Of a stretch of DNA of 64,000 bases, positions 44,045-52,130 are shown in pieces; positions within the stretch are counted from its first letter, which is position 1; each line of letters opens with the position of its first letter. The stretch comes from Eubacteriales Family XIII. Incertae Sedis bacterium (GTDB lineage Bacteria > Bacillota > Clostridia > Peptostreptococcales > Anaerovoracaceae), in the NCBI GenBank assembly GCA_031261345.1, contig JAISKC010000055.1, positions 62,001 to 126,000 on the forward strand. Direction: 5' to 3'. The notes beneath the pieces are model-generated. The model was not told where the DNA came from. It ran no database searches and saw only the letters and a program-made list of their open reading frames with translations. A program made the translations under genes and the position numbers.

Positions 44045-45514
44045 ATGAAAGCAGTTATATACGCAAGATACAGTTCTGACAATCAGCGCGAAGAATCCAT
44101 CGAGGGTCAGCTTCGTGAGTGCAAGGAGTTTGCGGAGCGGAACGAATTCACCATTGTTGAAACCTATATAGACAGGGCACAATCCGCTCGTACCGACCAC
44201 CGATCTGAGTTTCAGCGAATGATAAAGGAGAGCAGCAAAAAATGCTTTGATGTCGCTATCGTCTGGAAATTGGATCGCTTTGCGCGCAACAGGCTTGACT
44301 CTGCAAAATATAAGGCTATTCTTAGAAAAAACGGGGTTCGCGTTGTATCAGCAAAGGAATCTATTGCCGAAGACTCCACCGGTATTCTGCTTGAATCTAT
44401 GCTTGAGGGATATGCGGAATTCTTTTCTGCCGAACTCAGCGAAAAGGTCATCCGCGGAATGACAGAGAATGCCCTTAAAGGGAAATATAACGGAAGACAG
44501 GTGCCTCTTGGATTTAAGGTTAATAAAGATATGTATTATGAAATAGATCCGCTTACGGCTCCTATCGTTGTTGATATTTATACTCGTTATGCCGACGGAG
44601 AGAATATGAAAGATATTGCAGATTCTCTCAACAACAAAGGGATTAGGGCGGCTCATGGTGGCAAGTTCACACAGGCGGTTCTTTCAAACATGCTCAAAAA
44701 CAGAAAATATATAGGTGAATCCAAATTTAGAGATACCGTTGTGCCGGACAAACTTCCGAGGATTATATCAGATATTCTTTTTCAGCGAGTTCACAAACGT
44801 CTTGAGAAAAACAGGTATGCTCCGGCTCACACAAAGCCGGTCAATGATAAATATCTATTAAGCACAAAACTCCGCTGCGGTTATTGCGGAGCTTTCATGG
44901 TAGGCGAGAGCGGAAAAAATCGCATGGGCAATATCTACCGTTATTACAAATGCACCTCGGCAAAGAAACTAAAAATGTGTTCACGCAAGGCTGTCAAAAA
45001 AGACTGGATTGAGGAAATAGTACTCAAACATGTAGTGGAAACCTTGCTTGATGACAAACTCATAAATCAAATAGCCGACAGGATTATAAATGCACAGGCA
45101 AAAGAAAACGAAGAGGGCCCGCTACTCAAAAAGCAACTTGACGTAGTAGACAGGAACATCGAAAATCTAATCGATGCCATACAAGATGGGTTACACAACA
45201 AATCAACCAAAGACAGGCTCGATAAGCTGGAAGACCGCAAGGCAGAACTCGAAATTGCCATAGTAAAGGAAAAAATTCAGAGAGAGCCTATTCCCAAGGA
45301 ATACATTATCAATTGGATTCGCAATCTACGAAGTATTGATACATCTGACTATCTGCAAAAGGAGCGACTGATAGATGCATTCGTAAATGCAGTCTATGTC
45401 TATGATGATAAGATTGTCTTTACTTTCAACTGCCGAGACGGTACCGAGGCTGTCAGCATTGAGCAAATAGAGGATAAGTGTTCGGATTTAAAGACCGTAG
45501 GTGTGCCAAAATAA
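44045..45514 (+). CDS. Large serine recombinase
   Basis: ATG 44045 is chosen (GGAG 9 nt upstream), giving 489 residues. The catalytic domain holds VIYARYSSDNQREESIEGQL with Ser10 and the arginines of KLDRFARNRLDSAKYKA. A recombinase domain (PLGFKVNKDMYYEIDPLTAP) follows. A zinc ribbon (LRCGYCGAFMVGES, then YYKCTSAKKLKMCSRKAVKK) precedes a coiled coil and C-terminal tail. It should integrate and excise the element. The stop codon TAA lies in the right 64-bp repeat, so the attachment region supplies the last codons (GVPK). Confidence 0.93.
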   Translation: MKAVIYARYSSDNQREESIEGQLRECKEFAERNEFTIVETYIDRAQSARTDHRSEFQRMIKESSKKCFDVAIVWKLDRFARNRLDSAKYKAILRKNGVRVVSAKESIAEDSTGILLESMLEGYAEFFSAELSEKVIRGMTENALKGKYNGRQVPLGFKVNKDMYYEIDPLTAPIVVDIYTRYADGENMKDIADSLNNKGIRAAHGGKFTQAVLSNMLKNRKYIGESKFRDTVVPDKLPRIISDILFQRVHKRLEKNRYAPAHTKPVNDKYLLSTKLRCGYCGAFMVGESGKNRMGNIYRYYKCTSAKKLKMCSRKAVKKDWIEEIVLKHVVETLLDDKLINQIADRIINAQAKENEEGPLLKKQLDVVDRNIENLIDAIQDGLHNKSTKDRLDKLEDRKAELEIAIVKEKIQREPIPKEYIINWIRNLRSIDTSDYLQKERLIDAFVNAVYVYDDKIVFTFNCRDGTEAVSIEQIEDKCSDLKTVGVPK

Positions 45515-45574
45515 TCCGAACATATTTCTCATAGGAAATACATTCGGATTTGTCGTTTATATAGAGTGAAGACA
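45511..45574 (+). repeat. 64-bp direct repeat, right end of mobilizable element
   Basis: This matches 31626-31689 at 59 of 64 positions with the same hairpin. GTGTGCCAAA just before it echoes the tRNA-Arg 3' end (GCGTGCCAAA). Confidence 0.85.
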
Positions 45575-45642
45575 CGATTGAAACTTTTGCGCTTAAATAA
45601 ACTATTCATTGAAATTACGCGATTCTTTGGCCTTATAAAATG

Positions 45643-45855
45643 TCACTTATTATCGTTTCCTTTGTTTCTGTTATTCTTTATTAGTGCCGCAATTGTAAAA
45701 ATAACTACAAATGTCGACGAAATTTGAACTACTATTAGATAACCGCTATTTGAGAAGTCTACTCCAAATACATTCTTTAGCGTTGTCATAATAAAAAGAA
45801 TCAATCCGGTACACAATACAGTAGCCAAATCTTCATTAATACTCCCTTTTTTCAT
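45643..45855 (-). CDS. Small membrane protein, unknown function
   Basis: ATG 45855 has AAGGAG 4 nt upstream, giving 70 residues; the longer frame from 45897 lacks a site. Two hydrophobic helices (DLATVLCTGLILFIMTTLK and GYLIVVQISSTFVVIFTIAA) are followed by a basic, asparagine-rich tail (KNNRNKGNDNK). No family is recognised. It lies just outside the mobile element. Confidence 0.55.
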   Translation of the reverse strand: MKKGSINEDLATVLCTGLILFIMTTLKNVFGVDFSNSGYLIVVQISSTFVVIFTIAALIKNNRNKGNDNK

Positions 45856-46057
45856 ACTTCTCCTTAATACGCAATGTAGCCTAGTACGTATTTGCAACCG
45901 TACCGTTTATTTGTATAATGTAATTGTGCTAGATGTCATAAAAGTTGTGGTAACAAAAAAGCGTAAAATCATATCGCGAAGCTTTGGTGGAGTCGTCTCG
46001 CATTTATAATGAAAAGAGACGATATCAATAAATTAGTTATATAACAGGCATGAACAG

Positions 46058-46210
46058 ATGTCAAGTGAACGAATTCCATCGCAAAGTGTTCATACTGCCA
46101 TTCTTGCGTGTATGGCATCTGTTATGACAGAGCGAATTAAAGAAGCAATAACTGAGGCAAAGAAACAAGGCCTCATATCAGAAGCTGAAGCAAATATGAT
46201 AATAAAGTAA
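46058..46210 (+). CDS. 50-residue protein, unknown function
   Basis: ATG 46058 opens a 50-codon frame with only a weak AGG upstream. The second half (ERIKEAITEAKKQGLISEAE) resembles short SHOCT-like helices. The stop abuts the ATG of the next frame (TAAATG), which suggests co-translation. It may be part of a decayed gene. Confidence 0.45.
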   Translation: MSSERIPSQSVHTAILACMASVMTERIKEAITEAKKQGLISEAEANMIIK

Positions 46211-47203
46211 ATGAAAAACGAGCATAAAGAAACCAAAAAAAATGGGGGAAATCTTGATATTGCTATCGACCGTTGGAAATCACTTTATGAAACACAACTT
46301 CTTGTTTTAGCTGTATTGCCGAAAGCAGTGGGAGGATTCATTATTAAAGGCAATCGCATTCACAAGGTAATATGTTTACTGATCTCATTGCTCTTTGTGA
46401 TGATGATGATTTCTTGCGGGAATGCGGGTGCTGATGATGCTACAGCATCGGGAACCATCGGGAGAATGCTTGCAAAAGCAATCGCAGAGGTTCCCTCGCC
46501 AGAGCTAATGCTGCCAGCACCCGCCCCTGAGCCGGAACCAGAGCCGGAGCCGAAAACAGAACTATCTACTCTTCCGCTTGCTGGCCTCACAATTGGCATC
46601 GATGCGGGACATCAACAATACGGAAATAGCGAGCAAGAGCCCGTTGCCCCCGGTGCTTCAGAGACAAAGGCAAGAGTTACAGGCGGCACATCGGGCGTGG
46701 CAACAGGAAAAGGCGAGTATCAGCTGAATCTTGAGGTCGCCTTGAAACTGGACGCCATACTTAGAGAGCGCGGAGCTACGACCATCATGGTGCGAACGCA
46801 AAACGAAGTGGACATATCAAATGTAGAGCGAGCAACGATGATGAACAATGCGGGCGTCAATCTCTGCATCAGGATTCATGCAAACGGTGGAGACGCCGCT
46901 CAGCATGGTGCGATGATGCTGGTTCCAAGCGGCTCAGTCCCCGCTGAAATACAGTCCGCAAGCAAGACGGCGGGAGAAATCATCTTCAATCACTTCCTTC
47001 AGGAAACGGGCGCAGTATCCCTCGGGGTGATTCCAAGATCAGATCTTTCGGGCTTCAACTGGTCAACAGTTCCGGTCTGCCTGATTGAAATGGGATTTAT
47101 GACAAACTACGACGAAGACCTACTCATGTCAACCGAAGACTACCAATACAGAATAGCAAAGGGCTTAGCGGACGGCATAGAAAGCTGGCACAATAATTAT
47201 TGA
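46211..47203 (+). CDS. N-acetylmuramoyl-L-alanine amidase, lipoprotein-like, with odd N-terminus
   Basis: The amidase_3 domain covers about residues 125-325: LTIGIDAGHQQYGN (zinc His), a glutamate in GEYQLNLEVALKL, CIRIHANGGDAAQHG (zinc His) and CLIEMGFMTNYDEDLLM (catalytic Glu). It cuts peptide stems from peptidoglycan. A hydrophobic segment with a lipobox-like end (LISLLFVMMMISCG, near 58-72) and a PEPEPEP spacer fit an exported lipoprotein. But the frame carries about 45 residues before it (start KNEHKETKKNGGNLD), which do not suit a signal peptide. A good GGGAGG at 46331 is followed only by ATT codons, so the original start may have been lost or may be non-standard. Confidence 0.82.
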   Translation: MKNEHKETKKNGGNLDIAIDRWKSLYETQLLVLAVLPKAVGGFIIKGNRIHKVICLLISLLFVMMMISCGNAGADDATASGTIGRMLAKAIAEVPSPELMLPAPAPEPEPEPEPKTELSTLPLAGLTIGIDAGHQQYGNSEQEPVAPGASETKARVTGGTSGVATGKGEYQLNLEVALKLDAILRERGATTIMVRTQNEVDISNVERATMMNNAGVNLCIRIHANGGDAAQHGAMMLVPSGSVPAEIQSASKTAGEIIFNHFLQETGAVSLGVIPRSDLSGFNWSTVPVCLIEMGFMTNYDEDLLMSTEDYQYRIAKGLADGIESWHNNY

Positions 47204-47282
47204 CTGAAACGGCAAGACCTTTGCCAAGATAATACGTTTTATAATAATGGTGAATTTACAGAATTCAACTTGTCATATCACC

Positions 47283-47317
47283 AAACTAATGATAACCTTA
47301 GTTTAAAGACTTAGTTT
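47283..47317. promoter_or_regulatory. Operator-like repeats before the Phd/PIN pair
   Basis: AAACTAA (47283-47289) and TTAGTTT (47298-47304) form a perfect inverted repeat with an 8-bp spacer. A third TTAGTTT lies at 47311. The position fits self-repression by the antitoxin. A TTGTCA at 47270 could be the -35. Confidence 0.6.
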
Positions 47318-47340
47318 ATCAAAACAAGGGAGATATTGAA

Positions 47341-47580
47341 ATGCTACAACAAGTAAATATACATGAAGCAAAAACTCATCTTTCAAGACTTGTCGAGGAT
47401 GTTTCGAGAGGCAAACCATATGTTATAGCTAAAGCAGGAAAACCGGTGGCGATGCTTGTTCCCTATACACCGGAGAAAAAAACGCGCGTTGGCTTCTACA
47501 AAGGTGAAATGACAATACCGGAGGATTTCGACAGGTTTGCTGAAAAAGAAATCGCCGAACTGTTTGGTGCAGAAATATGA
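47341..47580 (+). CDS. Phd/YefM-type antitoxin
   Basis: This 79-residue antitoxin begins with the standard fold (QQVNIHEAKTHLSRLVEDVS, GKPYVIAKAGKPVAMLVPY), a DNA-binding dimer. The C-terminal tail (GEMTIPEDFDRFAEKEIAEL) should wrap the toxin. AAGGGAG precedes the ATG. The stop overlaps the toxin start (ATGA). Confidence 0.9.
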   Translation: MLQQVNIHEAKTHLSRLVEDVSRGKPYVIAKAGKPVAMLVPYTPEKKTRVGFYKGEMTIPEDFDRFAEKEIAELFGAEI

Positions 47581-47957
47581 AGTTACTAATAGACACTCAA
47601 TTGCTCATCTGGGCGGCTGCAGGAACGCTAAGCAAAAAAGCTGAAAGTTATTTTGAAGACGATGATAATGAGCTGTATTTTAGCCCTGTATCAATCTGGG
47701 AAATAACCATAAAGAATAGCCTCAACCGAAAAGACTTCTCAATAGATGCAGAGCTTTTCTATAAGGGCCTAATCGAGAACGGATACCTTGAACTTCCACT
47801 TACATCTCTTCACACTCTCTCGCTTGATTCACTTCCGAAAATTCACAAAGATCCCTTTGACCGAATTTTAATATCTCAAGCAACCGCAGAAGGACTGCGA
47901 CTTTTGTCATCGGACAAAATAATTAGCAAGTACCCCGGAGATATTATTTTCGTCTGA
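47577..47957 (+). CDS. PIN-domain toxin (VapC-like ribonuclease)
   Basis: This 126-residue PIN protein has acidic residues in LLIDTQLLIWAAAG (Asp6), SPVSIWEITIKNSL (Glu) and KIHKDPFDRILISQATAEGL (Asp), with the late LSSDKIISKYP. PIN toxins cut RNA, often initiator tRNA or rRNA. The upstream antitoxin is of Phd type, a common partner of this PIN subgroup. It converges on the ArfB-like gene 15 nt away. Confidence 0.9.
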   Translation: MKLLIDTQLLIWAAAGTLSKKAESYFEDDDNELYFSPVSIWEITIKNSLNRKDFSIDAELFYKGLIENGYLELPLTSLHTLSLDSLPKIHKDPFDRILISQATAEGLRLLSSDKIISKYPGDIIFV

Positions 47958-47972
47958 TAGATAGAATTGTCC

Positions 47973-48350
47973 TCAATCCTCATCAAACCTTTTTCTTCGT
48001 GTTCTTTTTAGTGTTGCCCTGTGCGCCTTTTCATCAAGCCTTCTCTGTTGGGCTGCTTTCGAAGGTTTTGTTTTGACACGCACTTTTCGTGGAGTGGACA
48101 GAGAGACCAGTCTTTTGTGGATTTTCTCTAGGTTTGCTCTTCGATTTTGATACTGAGATCGCTCTCTTTGCGAAACGGCCCTAATGCTTGGATCGGGGGT
48201 AAAGACGGACAGAACCTTTGTATCCGATGTGTTTACAGACTGTCCGCCTGCTCCTGATGAATGTGTTGCACGATGAGTACAGTAAGCATCAAGGGCGTCC
48301 AAGGACAAATGAGCATAATGTTTCAATTCCGAAAGCGATAGTTTCTCCAT
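47973..48350 (-). CDS. ArfB/YaeJ-like peptidyl-tRNA hydrolase (release-factor family)
   Basis: This 125-residue protein has only the release-factor catalytic domain with SSGAGGQSVNTSDTKV, where GGQ cleaves peptidyl-tRNA. It then has a basic helical tail (RLDEKAHRATLKRTRRKR) like the one ArfB places in the mRNA channel. It lacks the codon-reading domains of RF1/RF2. A role in freeing stalled ribosomes is inferred from the family. AAGGCGG precedes the ATG. It ends the minus-strand run that begins at dnaE. Confidence 0.87.
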   Translation of the reverse strand: MEKLSLSELKHYAHLSLDALDAYCTHRATHSSGAGGQSVNTSDTKVLSVFTPDPSIRAVSQRERSQYQNRRANLEKIHKRLVSLSTPRKVRVKTKPSKAAQQRRLDEKAHRATLKRTRRKRFDED

Positions 48351-48365
48351 CTAGAAGCCGCCTTT

Positions 48366-49904
48366 TCAATCCCAGTATTTTGATATTGCATACAGTTTTT
48401 CTAAAATCTTCACCATCGCAAGCGTATCCAGTTCGCAGTATTTGAGTAATGCAACGCGGATTCTTGCAATGTCCTCTGGGGTCTGTTCGTGCAAAGTCGC
48501 GAATGCATTTGCCGCTTCCATTCCGTCGTGGACGAGGTCGAGCGCGTGGTAGTCAAGCTCGGGGTCATCAGGGAAGAATGCCGGTAACACCACTTTAATA
48601 GAAGTGCGACCGCCCATTGCTTCGCAGTAATAATGACCACTATTAAATGGAACTATCAGGTCCCATGTGTTTTCAACAATCGCCAATAGGTGATCCGATA
48701 AATCTGGAAACATTTCGGCGAGTTCTCTTAGGCGGGTAATCTCAAATGTTGCCCAGTATGCTATCATACAACCATCTTTGGGAATGTCTTCGCAAATCCG
48801 CTCTGCTATCGTCCGCCTGGGGTCTTCGCCTTCTTTTCCGAGAAACTCCTTATGAATGAGCTCGCCGCCGGGTTCATTTTGTATATGCAACGAATACTGT
48901 GTTGGAATTTGCTCATACGGCCACACCCCATCAAAGAGAGGAATCGCCTGCTGCCATGTCTCGAAGTCGAAGTAATACAGTGGGTACCACAGCGTGTCAA
49001 GAAATTCCCGTATGCCTTCCTTGTCTATGTGGGGTGGCAGTCCATTTAATTTTGTTTCTATTTGGCGAATTTGCCTTTCACTTTTTATTACTCCGGCATT
49101 GAGCGCATCTTCCATAGTCAGAAGTCCGTCGTGATAATATTTATCCTTCTTCGAGCCCCATAGCCCACATCCGATATCAAAGACGTTGTTCTCCGGCATA
49201 TCATGCCAACAATACGCCTTATATCCACATTCATAAGGCTTATTGCAACGGTTTCCTATGTAATCATCTGAAAGTGGTTCTGACTTCTGCTCGGCGACGG
49301 CAGTAATACTTGCGAGTGTTGTGGGAATTTCGGATTGCATTGACTTCACAATATCGGTGTAGTCTTCTACCACGAACAACTCATGAATATCTAGTTCACC
49401 GTGGCGTATATATTCCTTATTGAGCTGCATAAGCGATATAGTGTTCACCTTATAGCCGCAGTTGGTCAGGACATAGTACTGATATGCCATATCATCGAGA
49501 TATACAGCTTTGACCTTTTTCTCTTCGCTAGTTTCCTCGTCAGCATTTTTAGATGTAGAACTTTTCACCTCAACCACATCAAAACTACCATCATCATTTA
49601 CCCTGAGGATATCAACGCTACAAAAGTTTCCATCAAAGACAAACGATGCTTCCGCAATCACCTTCTCACCGTCGTCAAGATACTTATGTGTAACAGTAAC
49701 CATATCCGAGCGATGTTTGCCAAATTTCACTTCGACAAAATCGCCGAAGTATCCCATAGCGAGATCCCCAACTTCATTGCCAACCTCAAGCCGAGCCCCA
49801 CTCAGCACGGAACGGTCAAACAAGTCTTTCTTGTTCCGATCCATCCAAAGCATCTTTGGGCATTGCTTCCCTTGGCAGTATTTCGATTTTGAAAGATATA
49901 TCAC
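48366..49904 (-). CDS. DUF2779 protein: Cas4-like nuclease plus DEDD exonuclease-like domain
   Basis: GTG 49904 follows AGGAG, giving 512 residues. The N-terminal part (1 to about 250) looks like Cas4/AddB-type PD-(D/E)XK: KYCQGKQCPKMLW, then CSVDILRVNDDGSFDVVEVKSST, with further cysteines in NRCNKPYECGYKAYCWHDMP that could hold an Fe-S cluster. The C-terminal part is DUF2779 with an RNase H-like core, YYFDFETWQQAIPLFDG, GCMIAYWATFEITRLREL and a late YCELDTLAMVKILEKL. A DNA or RNA nuclease is likely; the pathway is unknown. It directly follows a small HhH-type gene and is read with the WYL/nuclease set. Confidence 0.8.
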   Translation of the reverse strand: MIYLSKSKYCQGKQCPKMLWMDRNKKDLFDRSVLSGARLEVGNEVGDLAMGYFGDFVEVKFGKHRSDMVTVTHKYLDDGEKVIAEASFVFDGNFCSVDILRVNDDGSFDVVEVKSSTSKNADEETSEEKKVKAVYLDDMAYQYYVLTNCGYKVNTISLMQLNKEYIRHGELDIHELFVVEDYTDIVKSMQSEIPTTLASITAVAEQKSEPLSDDYIGNRCNKPYECGYKAYCWHDMPENNVFDIGCGLWGSKKDKYYHDGLLTMEDALNAGVIKSERQIRQIETKLNGLPPHIDKEGIREFLDTLWYPLYYFDFETWQQAIPLFDGVWPYEQIPTQYSLHIQNEPGGELIHKEFLGKEGEDPRRTIAERICEDIPKDGCMIAYWATFEITRLRELAEMFPDLSDHLLAIVENTWDLIVPFNSGHYYCEAMGGRTSIKVVLPAFFPDDPELDYHALDLVHDGMEAANAFATLHEQTPEDIARIRVALLKYCELDTLAMVKILEKLYAISKYWD

Positions 49905-50105
49905 CTATTTCTCCTTTTGCACCTGCTTGGCTTTCCGTAGTGGTCGCAACTTCGCAGTGATTTCCTCCACTGCTTTTGCCCCATCGTACAATCCGAAAAT
50001 CTCCTCATCCGTCATATCCAACAAAACATCAACGTCAGTAATCCCTTTACGCTTCAAAAGATTATATGAGCGAGCAGTAAGCCCCAAATCATCAATTGTT
50101 GTCAT
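49905..50105 (-). CDS. Small helix-hairpin-helix protein (RNA polymerase alpha C-terminal-like)
   Basis: This 66-residue protein resembles the alpha C-terminal fold: IDDLGLTARSYNLLKRKGIT, then DVDVLLDMTDEEIFGLYDG. Such domains bind DNA backbone or other proteins. The ATG shares a base with the preceding stop (TAATG) and its own stop abuts the GTG of the DUF2779 gene. The three are therefore translated together. A helper for the nuclease is a fair guess. Confidence 0.7.
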   Translation of the reverse strand: MTTIDDLGLTARSYNLLKRKGITDVDVLLDMTDEEIFGLYDGAKAVEEITAKLRPLRKAKQVQKEK

Positions 50106-50779
50106 TATGATTTGATCCTATACTTTTCATTATTTTTTTCTAATCCACCAACACCTCCTTGTCCAACAACTAGCGAATCAGATAATTTTGTATTGAAGTA
50201 TTCTATTCCAATTATTATTGCTAAATCAGCATTCATATATTTTCCTTTAGGCTTAGGCTTAAGCCCTTTTCTTGGATTTAATAGAGGAATAAAATTTTTC
50301 TTTCTAAATTTAGTAACATCAGCAATATTTTCTTCTATTCTATTTGTATCAACAACACATCGCCCTTCGCAATCAATAGTAGGAAACGCATCGGGAATCT
50401 CTGTTTGTTTTAGTACTCGTGAAGGCTTATTGAATTCTTCAACGTAAGCACACTTAATCAAATATGATAAACAATAATCTTCATTGTCCGACAGAACAAA
50501 ATCTATACCGCCCTTACCTGGATGAATGTAGAAACCAAATTGATTGTTTCTTTGGCTATTCCTTTGAGGTTGGTCTTCATCATGGCAATATACATCCTCA
50601 AAGATGCCTCCATTATAGTATGCTTCAACCAACAAAGGATAAATATATTTTCCATCTGTTTCGAATCGCACTTCTGTTACAAGGGCTTTACCGATTTCCT
50701 GTAGGATTGTAATGACTTCCTCGTTTTTTTTGTCTTTCAGATCTGTAACTCTTTCCTTTAATTTTTCTTCCACATTCAT
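50105..50779 (-). CDS. Unknown protein in the dnaE-linked nuclease set
   Basis: ATG 50779 is chosen for GGAGGG 7 nt upstream, giving 224 residues. The sequence has a beta-rich middle (KYIYPLLVEAYYNGGIFEDV, FGFYIHPGKGGIDFVLS) and a lysine/proline loop (NPRKGLKPKPKGKY). The GKGGIDFVLS part recalls small glycosylase- or ligase-like folds but no family can be named. It lies between the PD-(D/E)XK nuclease gene and the HhH gene and overlaps the latter by one base. Confidence 0.6.
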   Translation of the reverse strand: MNVEEKLKERVTDLKDKKNEEVITILQEIGKALVTEVRFETDGKYIYPLLVEAYYNGGIFEDVYCHDEDQPQRNSQRNNQFGFYIHPGKGGIDFVLSDNEDYCLSYLIKCAYVEEFNKPSRVLKQTEIPDAFPTIDCEGRCVVDTNRIEENIADVTKFRKKNFIPLLNPRKGLKPKPKGKYMNADLAIIIGIEYFNTKLSDSLVVGQGGVGGLEKNNEKYRIKS

Positions 50780-50837
50780 TTTCTGACCCTCCATAATGAA
50801 CTTACAAACATCATCTATACATAATTTCCATCCACAT

Positions 50838-52130
50838 TCACTTCTTCAACTTTTCGATGTCACTATAATATCCCAGAACTTTATCAATTTTCATTTCTGC
50901 GTCCTTGAGGAATTTATTTGAGCTGTCTTCTTTTGCAAATTCAAAGAAAGCAGTGTTCGGTTCCTTGAAATTTGGAGTGGCGTCATCGGCATCATCAAAC
51001 CATTCCCAGTGGTACCATGCATCAGAACTATTCCTATTCGGTATTTTCAATTTAGGCGTCAACTGTTTGTCAATCAATGAAACTCTATCTTTACTCGACT
51101 CACCGTCCTTTAATCCTGTATAAAATCCTAGTAACAAATATCCACACGAATCCATCTCTACTCTAAACCAAAGGTGCAAATTATTTTGCTCAGCGTTTGG
51201 ATATACAAATCCCAAGTGATATGTAATACCTGAATACGATTTGTAATTCTTCCTTTGATAATCGTATTTATTCTCTATTCGAATAAGATTGTACGTTTCA
51301 CTAATATAAGCATCAAGTTGGTTAAAAACTTTGGCTATTGCGTCTTTCTTTATTTCACCAAAAGCAACGGTGATGTCATGCGCACATTTTAAATACTCTT
51401 CTTGCTCTATAATGATAGCCTTAACCTTCGTTTCCATATTTTCCTCCAATTGATCCGTTAATATCTTTAGTGTATCGATAAGTTGTGAAATAATTTCCCT
51501 GATTGGCGAAATATTTACTACGCCCGGCAGTCTAATACAAGCCTCCAACCAGTCAATAATATTTTCTTTGAATGAAATCGCTTCGACTCCTTCATATCCA
51601 ACAATGCGTCTATCGTCAAAATCAATATTCTCCTCATAAATAGGTGCTAGCTCGCTTGCACTATACTCACTTGGAGCATTCCCATCGAGTGTAAGGTAAT
51701 ATAACTTATTAAATCTCCTATCCTCATTAAAATACTCATGGTAGTCATAGCATTGATTTTTCCCATCTTCTGCATATATCTTTACTTCTATAGGGATAAT
51801 ATTTTTTTTGGAAGTGATTAATATATCTATACGGCGATTGTCCTTAATGGGGTATTCAGTCATTACTTTTACATCATTGTAGTCAAACGAATCTATTCCC
51901 AAAACTCCCTTAACGAATATCCGAAGGAATATATCTCCTTGGCAATGTCTGCCATTTGGATTTAGTAACTCAGCAATCACATTGCAAATTACGATTTCCT
52001 TGGTTTCTATTGCAGCAATACTGAAGATGTTGAATTTACTTCCATTTGCGCGGTATATTGCCTCAAATTCATTATGAATTAGGTTTACTTTGTCTAGCAA
52101 ATCCCTAGTATATTTTTCTGAAAAGCTCAT
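50838..52130 (-). CDS. PD-(D/E)XK nuclease superfamily protein
   Basis: This 430-residue protein has a restriction-like core near residues 50-140: VIAELLNPNGRHCQGDIFL, EYPIKDNRRIDILITS and NIIPIEVKIYAEDGKNQCYD, giving D...ExK plus a conserved Q. The following 280 residues are unrecognised, with a coiled part near 225. The ATG overlaps the WYL regulator stop by 4 nt, so the two are coupled. DNA cutting in defence is inferred from the WYL pairing. Confidence 0.8.
   Translation of the reverse strand: MSFSEKYTRDLLDKVNLIHNEFEAIYRANGSKFNIFSIAAIETKEIVICNVIAELLNPNGRHCQGDIFLRIFVKGVLGIDSFDYNDVKVMTEYPIKDNRRIDILITSKKNIIPIEVKIYAEDGKNQCYDYHEYFNEDRRFNKLYYLTLDGNAPSEYSASELAPIYEENIDFDDRRIVGYEGVEAISFKENIIDWLEACIRLPGVVNISPIREIISQLIDTLKILTDQLEENMETKVKAIIIEQEEYLKCAHDITVAFGEIKKDAIAKVFNQLDAYISETYNLIRIENKYDYQRKNYKSYSGITYHLGFVYPNAEQNNLHLWFRVEMDSCGYLLLGFYTGLKDGESSKDRVSLIDKQLTPKLKIPNRNSSDAWYHWEWFDDADDATPNFKEPNTAFFEFAKEDSSNKFLKDAEMKIDKVLGYYSDIEKLKK

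Larger units (their letters stand above)
31626..45574. mobile_element. Integrative mobilizable element of about 14 kb with a defence-like cargo
   Basis: The element is bounded by 64-bp direct repeats next to tRNA-Arg. The right part holds TnpV, an oriT-like hairpin, MobC, a relaxase, a small protein and a large serine recombinase whose last codons run into the right repeat. The left part holds five minus-strand genes: helicase chimera, RecD-like helicase-nuclease, 438-residue protein, AlbA/Schlafen-type protein and WYL regulator. There is no conjugation machinery (no VirB4, no coupling protein), so transfer would need a helper. The cargo is visibly more AT-rich than the che and arg genes. Confidence 0.8.

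Noticed and set aside
48366..49904. CRISPR Cas4
   Set aside because: Only the N-terminal half is Cas4-like, it is fused to a DUF2779 exonuclease-like part, and no other cas gene or array is present.
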